5,316 nt of DNA. Source: Nocardioides sp. (GTDB taxonomy: Bacteria; Actinomycetota; Actinomycetes; Propionibacteriales; Nocardioidaceae). Shown here one piece after another: positions 1 to 5,144 of this stretch (position 1 is its first letter; every line of letters begins with the position of its first letter). The position numbers and the translations under genes are program-made. The notes under the pieces were generated by a model, which was not told the DNA's origin, did not search any database, and saw only the letters and a list, made by a program, of their open reading frames with translations. Location of the stretch: positions 1 through 5,316 of the forward strand of contig JARICB010000290.1 in NCBI GenBank assembly GCA_029264225.1, in the 5' to 3' direction.

Positions 1-727
1 GCATCGAGAGGGCGAAGTCGTCGGTGCCTGGACCGGACTCCCGCAGCTTCTTCCAGTCTCCGGCGGGGTTGGTCTCGCAGTGGTGCCCGAGGCCGGCGTT
101 GACCCCGATGATGCGGTTCGGCGACACCAGGGCCATCTTGAGCTTGGTCAGGGCAGGGAGGTCGAGGTCTTTCATCGCTTGCGCGATGAGTCCGACCATC
201 TGCTCGATCGCGCGCTGGACGTCCTCGTCGCTGTCGCCGTCGAGCAGGGAGAGCAGCAGTACGTAGAGGAACTCCGTGTCCGTCGTGCCCCGCATCTGCT
301 TCAGGTATCTGTCCTCGCAATGCTGCAGCAGCTCCCTCTGCAGGAGCATCCAGTTCGGGAGGTCGCCGTTCTGAGCGATGATCCAAGGGGTCTCGTCGAA
401 GGAGAATGGGTGGCAGTTCTCATCGACCATGACGACTTTCGAGTCGTAGCTCGCTGCGCGTACGTGGCCGAGCATGGTGCTCGCGTGGAGGCTCGGGATG
501 ATGTGCACTGCGTTGTCGTCGTAGAACGCGGCCATGGGCCGGCGATAGATGAACGGGTCCTCGGGCTTGCGCAGGTGCTCGCTCCAGGCACCGAATCCCC
601 AGCCTGCCAGCTGCAGGTCCGGGTAGTGCTCAGGGTCGAGAGCCTGGTTGACCAGGCTGTTCGACGGCGTTAGCAGCAGGCTCTCGAGCGGGGTCTCGGG
701 CCCGATGTAGGCGAGCACTCGGCACAT
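1..727 (-). CDS. Class II glutamine amidotransferase (partial, C-terminus beyond left edge)
   Basis: The reverse strand encodes 242 residues from an ATG at 727 with no stop before the window edge. It begins MCRVLAYIG, so removal of Met1 exposes Cys2, the N-terminal nucleophile of the Ntn-hydrolase glutaminase fold. Further family motifs follow in order: GWGFGAW (42-48), GHVRAA (87-92), NCHPF (104-108), AQNGDL (118-123) and GTTDTEFLY (147-155), corresponding to the usual HvR, HPF, HNG and tDsE motifs. Such domains hydrolyse glutamine or a gamma-glutamyl amide. EgtC of ergothioneine synthesis and YafJ-like proteins are relatives, but the substrate cannot be told here, and no egtB or egtD is in view. 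The HNG motif reads QNG (119-121); the Asn and Gly expected to form the oxyanion hole remain. A Shine-Dalgarno-like AAGGAA (737 to 732) lies 4 nt before the ATG. The kinase-regulator operon is 288 bp upstream and probably a separate unit. The family assignment is firm; the specific role is unknown. Confidence 0.93.
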   Translation of the reverse strand, partial: MCRVLAYIGPETPLESLLLTPSNSLVNQALDPEHYPDLQLAGWGFGAWSEHLRKPEDPFIYRRPMAAFYDDNAVHIIPSLHASTMLGHVRAASYDSKVVMVDENCHPFSFDETPWIIAQNGDLPNWMLLQRELLQHCEDRYLKQMRGTTDTEFLYVLLLSLLDGDSDEDVQRAIEQMVGLIAQAMKDLDLPALTKLKMALVSPNRIIGVNAGLGHHCETNPAGDWKKLRESGPGTDDFALSM

Positions 728-824
728 ATGGTTCCTTCGCTGGCGGGAGGTGTCGCGGTCGGTGTCCACGAGCGTCGCCACCCTAGGGGCGAGCCGGGTC
801 AGCGCGGGGGAGAGCCCAGTCGCG

Positions 825-861
825 TCCGGTGGGCAACCGCAATAGAGAGCGACCCACCGGA
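825..861. repeat. Inverted repeat, 9-bp perfect arms, 19-nt loop
   Basis: TCCGGTGGG at 825-833 is the exact reverse complement of CCCACCGGA at 853-861. On the minus strand it lies about 98 nt before the amidotransferase start. Neither side has a T-tract, so a classical intrinsic terminator is unlikely. It could be a two-site operator (centres 28 bp apart) or an mRNA stem-loop. The symmetry is seen directly; the function is a guess. Confidence 0.5.
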
Positions 862-873
862 TACCTGGACCGA

Positions 874-885
874 GTCTGGCCAGAC
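874..885. repeat. 12-bp perfect palindrome
   Basis: GTCTGGCCAGAC at 874-885 is its own reverse complement. It lies 12 bp beyond the inverted repeat at 825-861, in the same non-coding stretch. A 12-bp palindrome is expected about once by chance in a window this size, so the length alone means little. The non-coding position and neighbouring dyad make it a possible regulator site. Confidence 0.35.
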
Positions 886-1015
886 ACCGGCCCTGTGAAA
901 AGTGGCTAGTAGCCGCAAGTCGGGCGAGTCGACCTAAGGCTCTTCGATGGGTAGCCGCGCGGAACATGACGAGGCACGCGGGTACGTGAGCGGGGGAATG
1001 GGGTCGAAGCTGGAC

Positions 1016-1690
1016 TCAGTCCGGCGACGAGGTGGGGGTTTGTGACGAATGGCCAACGATGCCTGCTTCGTAGGCATACACGATCGCCTGGGCCCGGGTC
1101 TCGATCGAGAGCTTGGCCAGGATCCGGGATACATGTGTCTTGACCGTGGTCTCGGAGATGTGGAGGCGGCGGCCGATCGTCGCGTTGTTGGCACCCGACG
1201 CCAGCTCGAGCAGCAGTGCCTGTTCACGAGGTGTGAGCGTCGCTAGCGCTCCTCGGTCGCGGAGCGGTCGAGGAGCGAAGTTTTGGACCATCCGGGCCGT
1301 GACGCGCGGGTCGAACAGGCTCAAGCCCTCGTGCGCGGCACGCACGACCGCGATCAGCCGCTCCTCGGGGGCATCCTTGAGTAGGAACCCGTACGCGCCC
1401 GCCTGGAGCGCGTCGTACACATGCTGGTCGAGATCGAATGAGGTCAACATGACCACCGCGGGCGGGTTCGGCACCGTTCGAAGCCGCTGGGTAGTTTCGA
1501 TGCCGTCCATCCTCGGCATGCGCACGTCCACGAGGGCGACATCGACTCTCTGCGCGGATGCGGCAACCAATGCGTCGATCCCATCGCCTGCCTCAGCGAC
1601 CACTTCGATGTCGGGCGCGGCGTTGAGGATTGCCCTCAGCCCGATCCGGACCAGCCGCTCGTCGTCGACCAGGAGCACCCGGATGGTCAT
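1016..1690 (-). CDS. Two-component response regulator, NarL/LuxR type
   Basis: This 224-residue cytoplasmic DNA-binding regulator is full length for the NarL/FixJ group. The N-terminal receiver domain (about 3-120) has the acidic pair D9-D10, the phospho-acceptor D55 in LVDVRMP, the switch residue T83 in MLTS and the conserved K105 in LLKDA. The C-terminal LuxR-type helix-turn-helix (about 150-212) starts LTPRE (152-156) and carries the recognition-helix segment SETTVKTHVSRILAKL (179-194). All key receiver residues are present, so normal phosphorelay is expected. Its ATG (1690-1688) overlaps the TGA of the upstream kinase gene in an ATGA, so it is co-transcribed and probably translationally coupled; its own ribosome site (GGGTCC) is weak. 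The partner is the adjacent kinase. Target genes are not shown by the sequence; the kinase promoter and the divergent membrane protein gene are the nearest candidates. Confidence 0.96.
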   Translation of the reverse strand: MTIRVLLVDDERLVRIGLRAILNAAPDIEVVAEAGDGIDALVAASAQRVDVALVDVRMPRMDGIETTQRLRTVPNPPAVVMLTSFDLDQHVYDALQAGAYGFLLKDAPEERLIAVVRAAHEGLSLFDPRVTARMVQNFAPRPLRDRGALATLTPREQALLLELASGANNATIGRRLHISETTVKTHVSRILAKLSIETRAQAIVYAYEAGIVGHSSQTPTSSPD

Positions 1691-2835
1691 GCGGGACCCA
1701 TGATCGGCAGGCGTGCGCTCACGGTGAACCCTCCGTCTGGTCGGCCACCTGCGTCCAGAGTTCCCCCGAGAAGAGCGACCCGTTCACGCATCCCGAGCAA
1801 GCCGTGGCCACCGCTGGGCGTGGGACTAGCAGGTCCGTCGTCGTCGATGTCGACCACGAGCTCGGCCGGGCCCCAGGTCACGACAACCAGGGCTGATCGC
1901 GCCGCCGAGTGCCGCATCACGTTGGTCAGCGACTCCTGCGTGACCCTGTAAGCGGTGAGTCCAAGACTGGCGCTGACCGCCTGCATTGTGCCGTGCGTCT
2001 GCAGCCGAACGTCGAGCCCACCGCGCCGCGTGCGTTCGACCAGGTCGGTGATGTCCCTGACGCCCGGCTGAGGAGACCGGTCCGGCTGATTCGAGGGGTC
2101 CTCATCGCTATCGAGCTCAAGGAGAAGGCGTACGTCGGCCAACGCGCGGGTGCCCACGGCTTCGACGTCTCGCAGCGCCTCCAACCCCAGTTCGGGGTTC
2201 AGGCGGTGCTCGTGCACCCCACCACGCGCGCGGAGGACCATCACCGAGATCGAGTGCCCGAGGACGTCGTGCAGTTCTCGTGCAAGCCGTGCGCGCTCGG
2301 TGTCCACCGCCTGCCGTGCCCGCTCGTCCGATGCCCGGAGGGCGTCCTCGGCAAGCGTTGCCGACGAGTCCGACCGGTCGACCTGCAGACGCACGGCAGC
2401 GGCCACAGCCCACGACATCGCGACGTAGACGCAATTCGCGATAACGGCACCGGCGGTGCCGTACCTCGTGTCGAGCGATCCCTGAACGCACAGAATCGTG
2501 ACAGATGCGACGCCCGCCACAGCCGATCCCAGCCACGTCCGCGGCCCGAGCGCCGCGACGTAGGTGGCCACCAAGAACGCCGAGATCCCCTGAGCCAGCA
2601 GCTGCGGCCCTTGGTAGAACGGCGTGCCCAACGCGAAGACGAGCTGGATGGAGAGACCGATCACCACGGGGGCCCGGCGGCGCCACACGAGGGGAACGGT
2701 AGTGGCCAACACCCAGGCGTACACAGGGACGACGTCACCACTCGAGTTCGCTGCGAACTGCGCCACTGCCCCGGCGGCCAACGCCGTGCCGAGGAGGGCA
2801 TCACCCCAGCGCGCGTCGATCCCTGGCGACATCAT
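1687..2835 (-). CDS. Membrane sensor histidine kinase, HisKA_3 (NarL-partner) family
   Basis: This 382-residue protein pairs with the response regulator just downstream (4-bp ATGA overlap). The N-terminal part (about 11-150) is a cluster of roughly six hydrophobic segments (near 11-30, 34-50, 55-72, 79-95, 100-118, 126-148) with very short loops, so the signal is likely sensed within or at the membrane rather than by an outside domain. A short helical linker (about 155-180) leads to the HisKA_3 dimerisation and phosphoacceptor domain with ERARLARELHDVLGHS (180-195); H189 is the expected phosphorylated residue. The ATP-binding domain follows, with N-box QESLTNVMRHS (300-310; N305), DIDDDG (329-334) and G-box GGHGLLGMRER (342-352). 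All catalytic motifs are intact. The architecture resembles DesK/LiaS-like actinobacterial kinases, but the stimulus is unknown. The start at 2835 (ATG ATG) has no Shine-Dalgarno; a -10 element lies where a leaderless transcript would need it. Starting at the second ATG (2832) would change only one residue. Confidence 0.95.
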   Translation of the reverse strand: MMSPGIDARWGDALLGTALAAGAVAQFAANSSGDVVPVYAWVLATTVPLVWRRRAPVVIGLSIQLVFALGTPFYQGPQLLAQGISAFLVATYVAALGPRTWLGSAVAGVASVTILCVQGSLDTRYGTAGAVIANCVYVAMSWAVAAAVRLQVDRSDSSATLAEDALRASDERARQAVDTERARLARELHDVLGHSISVMVLRARGGVHEHRLNPELGLEALRDVEAVGTRALADVRLLLELDSDEDPSNQPDRSPQPGVRDITDLVERTRRGGLDVRLQTHGTMQAVSASLGLTAYRVTQESLTNVMRHSAARSALVVVTWGPAELVVDIDDDGPASPTPSGGHGLLGMRERVALLGGTLDAGGRPDGGFTVSARLPIMGPA

Positions 2836-2841
2836 TCATTC

Positions 2842-2847
2842 AGCGTA
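2842..2847 (-). promoter_or_regulatory. Candidate -10 element for a leaderless kinase-regulator transcript
   Basis: On the minus strand TACGCT (2847 to 2842) fits the actinobacterial TANNNT -10 pattern. Exactly 6 nt separate it from the A of the kinase ATG at 2835, the spacing expected if transcription starts on the start codon. This matches the absence of a ribosome-binding site there. The -35 position (ATGCCG with a 17-bp spacer) is a poor match, so the call depends on the -10 and its placement. Confidence 0.45.
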
Positions 2848-2928
2848 GGGCCGCACGCCCGCAACGGCATCCCTCGAAAGTTGCAGGCACGCTGCTCGTA
2901 TCCATCGATCGTCGGACCCGGTGCCAGT

Positions 2929-2956
2929 CTCGCGGGCGACGACACAGACCTCGCGG
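2929..2956. repeat. Direct repeat CTCGCGG, 21-bp period, in the divergent control region
   Basis: CTCGCGG occurs at 2929-2935 and again at 2950-2956, a start-to-start distance of 21 bp, two turns of B-DNA. The copies flank the candidate -35 of the membrane protein promoter, and the second lies within its spacer. Two same-face half-sites are what a dimeric regulator, such as the adjacent LuxR-type response regulator, could use. The repeat is seen; binding is inferred, and chance is possible for a 7-mer in GC-rich DNA. Confidence 0.35.
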
Positions 2957-2967
2957 CTGCCTAGCGT
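2939..2967 (+). promoter_or_regulatory. Candidate promoter of the 5-TM membrane protein gene
   Basis: A -35-like ACGACA (2939-2944, four of six matches to TTGACA) is followed after 17 bp by TAGCGT (2962-2967), which keeps the T1, A2 and T6 of the -10 consensus. Transcription would start near 2974, giving a leader of about 30 nt that contains the ribosome site AGGAG (2993-2997). Geometry is good; the elements are moderate matches. Confidence 0.45.
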
Positions 2968-3003
2968 CGACGGTAGACGAAAACCACTCGACAGGAGCAC
3001 GCC

Positions 3004-3606
3004 ATGCCCACGATCTCGCCATCGAATCGCACTACCGACAAGGTCAGTGGACTGCCTCAGCGTCGCCGTCGCTGGGCCAGCGGACTGCTGGTCCTGGGCG
3101 GTCTGAGCCTTGCTGCGTCCCAGGTCGTGCAACCAAGAGGTGACGGCGACGTCTTCGCGCTCTCGCTCGCGGAACACTCGACCGCGTGGACGGCGTGGGG
3201 TCTGCTGATCATGGCCAGCGGAATGCTGCAACTGCCGGCCGTGGTCGTCTTCCGCTCATCCGTCATCACTGGCCGGGGTGCCCGGCTCACGGCAGTCGGT
3301 GCGACCCTCACGTTCGTCGCGCTCGTCGCCCTGTTTGCGTTCGGAGCAGAGCACGCCTCGCTGGCGACACTCGTCGGCTCCACGCCGGTAGCTCCCGAGG
3401 TGCTCACGGCCTTCGAGCGCCTGGACGCAGCACCAAGTCTCGGTATCACTGCGATCCTCGGGCTCTTCGGTTTCCATCTCGGTTGGACGTTGCTGCTCGC
3501 CGGACTGGGTCGCGCTGGTCGCGTGCCAGCGCCGCTCGCGGTGGTGGGCTGTGCGGCGATCTTCCTCTCGTTGTTCGGCGCACTCCTCGGGTCGTCGGTG
3601 AGGTAG
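3004..3606 (+). CDS. Five-helix membrane protein of unknown function
   Basis: This 200-residue protein belongs to no family I recognise. Its ATG is preceded by AGGAG (2993-2997) at a 6-nt spacing, which supports this start. After a polar N-terminus ending in RRRR (20-23) there are five likely membrane segments, near 24-42, 62-83, 95-113, 146-168 and 176-196. Arg-rich loops at 84-94 and 169-173 fit the positive-inside rule with the N-terminus in the cytoplasm and the short C-terminus outside. The two outer loops (43-61 and 114-145) are larger; the second contains a Pro- and Glu-bearing stretch. There are no catalytic motifs, no signal peptide cleavage site and only one Cys (C183, within a helix). 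The gene is transcribed away from the kinase-regulator operon across a 168-bp shared control region, suggesting it is regulated by, or works with, that pair, for example as a target or accessory membrane factor. That link is inference. The coding call itself is strong. Confidence 0.85.
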   Translation: MPTISPSNRTTDKVSGLPQRRRRWASGLLVLGGLSLAASQVVQPRGDGDVFALSLAEHSTAWTAWGLLIMASGMLQLPAVVVFRSSVITGRGARLTAVGATLTFVALVALFAFGAEHASLATLVGSTPVAPEVLTAFERLDAAPSLGITAILGLFGFHLGWTLLLAGLGRAGRVPAPLAVVGCAAIFLSLFGALLGSSVR

Positions 3607-3733
3607 CCCTGTTCCTCATTGCGTCTATGAGTCTCATGGCTGTTGGCCTCACCCAATGGACGCAAACCGCCACGCCTGTTCAGCGACCCGGCCGTCAACG
3701 CACAGTCGCGGGTACGTCTTACGACTCTGTCCG
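3607..3733. other. Gap between convergent genes, no clear terminator
   Basis: These 127 bp separate the ends of the plus-strand membrane protein gene and the minus-strand SRPBCC gene. Only weak hairpins are visible: CTCAT (3615-3619) with ATGAG (3627-3631), and AGTCG (3704-3708) with CGACT (3722-3726), each with 5-bp arms. Neither is followed by a T-tract. No gene is supported here. Confidence 0.5.
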
Positions 3734-4201
3734 TTAGGTGCTTTGGACTGGTCGGTCTGCGGAATGCGCAATGAGGCGTTCGGCGAGGTTGCCGAGGAAC
3801 CGGTTCAAGTAGGCACGCCAGAGCAAGCCGGTGCCGGGAATCCGCTCGATGAACTGACCGCTCCAGGTCACGGTCAAGCCGCCGATGTCGCTGGGGGTCA
3901 GCCGCACGGTCGCCTCGTAGTCCCGAACTGGCCAGCGGGCAGGTATTCGATAGCCGTGCGTGGTGGGCCGGTCATCCACGGTGATCACTTCGGCCGCCTT
4001 GAATCGAGGCGTGCCTACCAATCGGGTGCGGCCGACGAACGTCTCGTTGGCGCCGGGAGGTGCGTCTGCCTGCCAGCCTGAAAAAGTGATGGGCTGTCCA
4101 GCCCACTGTGCCCACGAGTCCGCGTCGCGGATGAGATTGAATGCTGTCATTGCGTCACCACTGCCGTGACGCTGAACTGAGAATCTGTAGGTCTTGGCCA
4201 T
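3734..4201 (-). CDS. SRPBCC-fold protein (polyketide cyclase/START-like superfamily)
   Basis: This 155-residue protein has the size and layout of single-domain SRPBCC (Bet v 1-like) proteins, which form a helix-grip fold around a hydrophobic ligand cavity. Visible hallmarks are the opening strand (KTYRFSVQR, 3-11), the segment DADSWAQWAGQPITFSGW (26-43) where such proteins typically show a W..W pattern, alternating strand residues through 55-120 including AEVITVDDRPTTHGYRI (70-86), and a long amphipathic C-terminal helix (about 126-147) that would pack across the sheet. There is no signal peptide or membrane segment, so it is probably cytoplasmic. Members include aromatase/cyclases, lipid-binding proteins and many uncharacterised actinobacterial proteins; ligand and activity cannot be predicted here. 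AGGAG (4214 to 4210) lies 8 nt before the ATG and supports the start. The gene is divergent from a TetR-family gene, and its promoter overlaps a palindrome, so ligand-relieved repression is likely. Confidence 0.88.
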   Translation of the reverse strand: MAKTYRFSVQRHGSGDAMTAFNLIRDADSWAQWAGQPITFSGWQADAPPGANETFVGRTRLVGTPRFKAAEVITVDDRPTTHGYRIPARWPVRDYEATVRLTPSDIGGLTVTWSGQFIERIPGTGLLWRAYLNRFLGNLAERLIAHSADRPVQST

Positions 4202-4236
4202 GAGGTTGACTCCTGGTCGGCGGTCTTTGCTCAGCG

Positions 4237-4242
4237 AGCATA
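4237..4242 (-). promoter_or_regulatory. Candidate -10 element of the SRPBCC gene
   Basis: On the minus strand TATGCT (4242 to 4237) matches TATAAT at four of six positions. Transcription would start near 4230, leaving a leader of about 29 nt that contains the AGGAG ribosome site. The -35 side is weak (CCCTTA at a 17-bp spacing). The palindrome at 4241-4261 fills the -10/-35 spacer, a typical position for a TetR-family operator. Confidence 0.5.
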
Positions 4243-4261
4243 ACGGAACAGCGTTCTATTA
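4241..4261. promoter_or_regulatory. Palindromic operator, probable TetR-family binding site
   Basis: The 71-bp gap between the divergent SRPBCC and TetR genes contains a 21-bp symmetric element with pattern TAA-N2-GAAC-N3-GTTC-N2-TTA, centred on 4251. The inner arms GAAC (4246-4249) and GTTC (4253-4256) and the outer arms TAA (4241-4243) and TTA (4259-4261) are exact reverse complements. TetR-family dimers commonly bind palindromes of about this size next to their own gene, and related AAC/GTT cores are known for actinobacterial regulators such as KstR. The site lies between the -35 and -10 of the SRPBCC promoter and 12 bp before the regulator's start codon, so it could repress both genes. 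Symmetry and position are seen; binding is inferred. Confidence 0.7.
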
Positions 4262-4262
4262 A

Positions 4263-4267
4263 GGGAG
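4263..4267 (+). promoter_or_regulatory. Ribosome-binding site deciding the TetR start
   Basis: GGGAG at 4263-4267 is 5 nt from the GTG at 4273 but only 2 nt from the in-frame TTG at 4270. The spacing favours GTG as the start codon; no upstream in-frame start is available before the operator. Confidence 0.65.
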
Positions 4268-4272
4268 ATTTG

Positions 4273-4914
4273 GTGAACGGTTCCTTCAGTCGAGCCAGGA
4301 CCCCTGCCCAGCGCGCTGCGCGCAGTGATGCGATCCTCGCCGCAGCTCGGGAGCTCGTCGAAGCGAGGCCCGTCTCGGAGATCAGCCTTCGCGCGATTGC
4401 AGCGGGAGCTGGGCTGGCACCGAGCGGCGTTCTGCGTCACGGCGGATCGCGCGAGGAGATCCTCTTGGACTTAATGGATAAGGAGTACGGGGGCTGGCTG
4501 GCCGAACTCAGGGCCGACCTTCGCATCGAGGTCACCGGCAAGGTTCCAGTCGTGGCCGGGGTGGCGGATACTGCGGCAGCGATTGCCCTGTCCCTGGATC
4601 GGCGCCCTGCGTTGATGGTCTTGATCGAGAACTCGCCGGAGCTTTTGCGCCACGTTTCGCCCGAGACTCGCGCGCTCAATCAAGGTCTTCGCAATCAGCA
4701 GGAACTGGCATACATCGTCGAGCAGGCGGTTGGTACCGAACTCAGGTCGGAGGATCGGCCACTGCTGGTGGCCGGACTGCACGCCTCGGTCGCCGGGGCG
4801 GCTGCGTGGAGCCGCCAGAGTATTTTCTTCTCCAGCCCGATGGAGGCCATACGCGATCTGCTTTCGATCCAGCTCGATGGTCTCGTGGTTCGCGCGCTGC
4901 GGGCTCTGGAATAG
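4273..4914 (+). CDS. TetR/AcrR-family transcriptional regulator
   Basis: From the GTG at 4273 this encodes 213 residues, the usual size for TetR-family dimeric repressors. The N-terminal DNA-binding domain (about 14-66) begins with helix 1 (RSDAILAAARELVEAR, 17-32), then SEISLRAIAAGAGLAPSGVLRH (35-56), which aligns with the family's helix-turn-helix IA..aGv..g.lY.hF, then SREEIL (59-64). At the end of the recognition region the usual Tyr and Phe of the YrhF motif are replaced by L54 and G57, a mild departure. The mainly helical C-terminal half (about 70-213) is the expected ligand-binding and dimerisation domain, too divergent to name an inducer. The gene is divergent from the SRPBCC gene with a 21-bp palindrome between them, so it most likely represses that gene and possibly itself, responding to a small hydrophobic molecule. 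An in-frame TTG at 4270 would add one residue but is too close to the ribosome site. Confidence 0.93.
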   Translation: MNGSFSRARTPAQRAARSDAILAAARELVEARPVSEISLRAIAAGAGLAPSGVLRHGGSREEILLDLMDKEYGGWLAELRADLRIEVTGKVPVVAGVADTAAAIALSLDRRPALMVLIENSPELLRHVSPETRALNQGLRNQQELAYIVEQAVGTELRSEDRPLLVAGLHASVAGAAAWSRQSIFFSSPMEAIRDLLSIQLDGLVVRALRALE

Positions 4915-4988
4915 ACGGCCGTTCGGCATGGAGCCAACCCCTTCCTGACTATTCGGCGAGGCTTATCCCAAGCAAGGGTGACAACGCG

Positions 4989-5026
4989 TCTTCAGCGCCG
5001 TGAGCGACCGCGAGAGCGCTTGAAGA
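4989..5026. terminator. Imperfect hairpin between convergent genes, possible bidirectional terminator
   Basis: Arm TCTTCAGCGC (4989-4998) pairs with GCGCTTGAAGA (5016-5026) over 10 bp with a single bulged base, around a 17-nt loop. It lies in the 230-bp gap between the 3' ends of the TetR gene and the minus-strand nuclease-family gene. There is no strong T-tract on either side (TCTTG follows on the plus strand), so it may be a weak or Rho-assisted terminator. I see no gene or other element in the rest of 4915-5144. Confidence 0.4.
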
Positions 5027-5144
5027 TCTTGACCGCCCTCGAGAAAGACCACCTAATCGGACACAGGACCGCTCCCACTGGAGAGGCGTTGACGAAGAAC
5101 GAGTCACTTTGCCGCGATTGCCCGTGGCCTGTTGCGTAGGTGAG

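Larger units (their letters stand above)
728..1015. other. Intergenic region upstream of the amidotransferase gene
   Basis: These 288 bp separate the end of the response regulator from the start of the amidotransferase, both on the minus strand. I find no convincing small gene and no rho-independent terminator with a T-tract after the regulator. The region contains a 9-bp-arm inverted repeat (825-861) and a 12-bp perfect palindrome (874-885), listed separately. The amidotransferase promoter should lie here, but no -35/-10 pair stands out. A TAGGGT near 783-788 on the minus strand has no acceptable -35 partner. Confidence 0.6.

Noticed and set aside
80..673. Plus-strand open frame of 197 codons
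   Set aside because: It is antisense to the amidotransferase, whose motifs are unmistakable; the translated product shows no domain and is a high-GC shadow.
1113..1703. Plus-strand open frame of 196 codons opposite the response regulator
   Set aside because: Ser/Arg/Thr-rich shadow of a complete receiver-LuxR gene.
1909..2964. Plus-strand open frame of 351 codons across the kinase gene
   Set aside because: It is antisense to intact kinase motifs, Arg/His/Pro-rich in composition, with no recognisable domain; such long shadows are common in GC-rich genes.
3057..3698. Minus-strand open frame of 213 codons opposite the 5-TM gene
   Set aside because: Low-complexity Arg/Ser/Ala/Pro product; the plus strand has a good ribosome site and a coherent membrane topology.
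3704..3726. AGTCG/CGACT hairpin as terminator of the SRPBCC or 5-TM gene
   Set aside because: Only 5-bp arms, a 13-nt loop and no T-tract.
3186..3737. Plus-strand open frame of 183 codons overlapping the 5-TM gene
   Set aside because: It is out of frame with the membrane protein and has the Arg/Gly-rich composition of a shadow frame.
4257..4262. TATTAA as -10 element for the TetR gene
   Set aside because: Transcription would start near 4269, after the ribosome site at 4263-4267, which would then not be in the mRNA; the two signals conflict and the ribosome site is the better supported.
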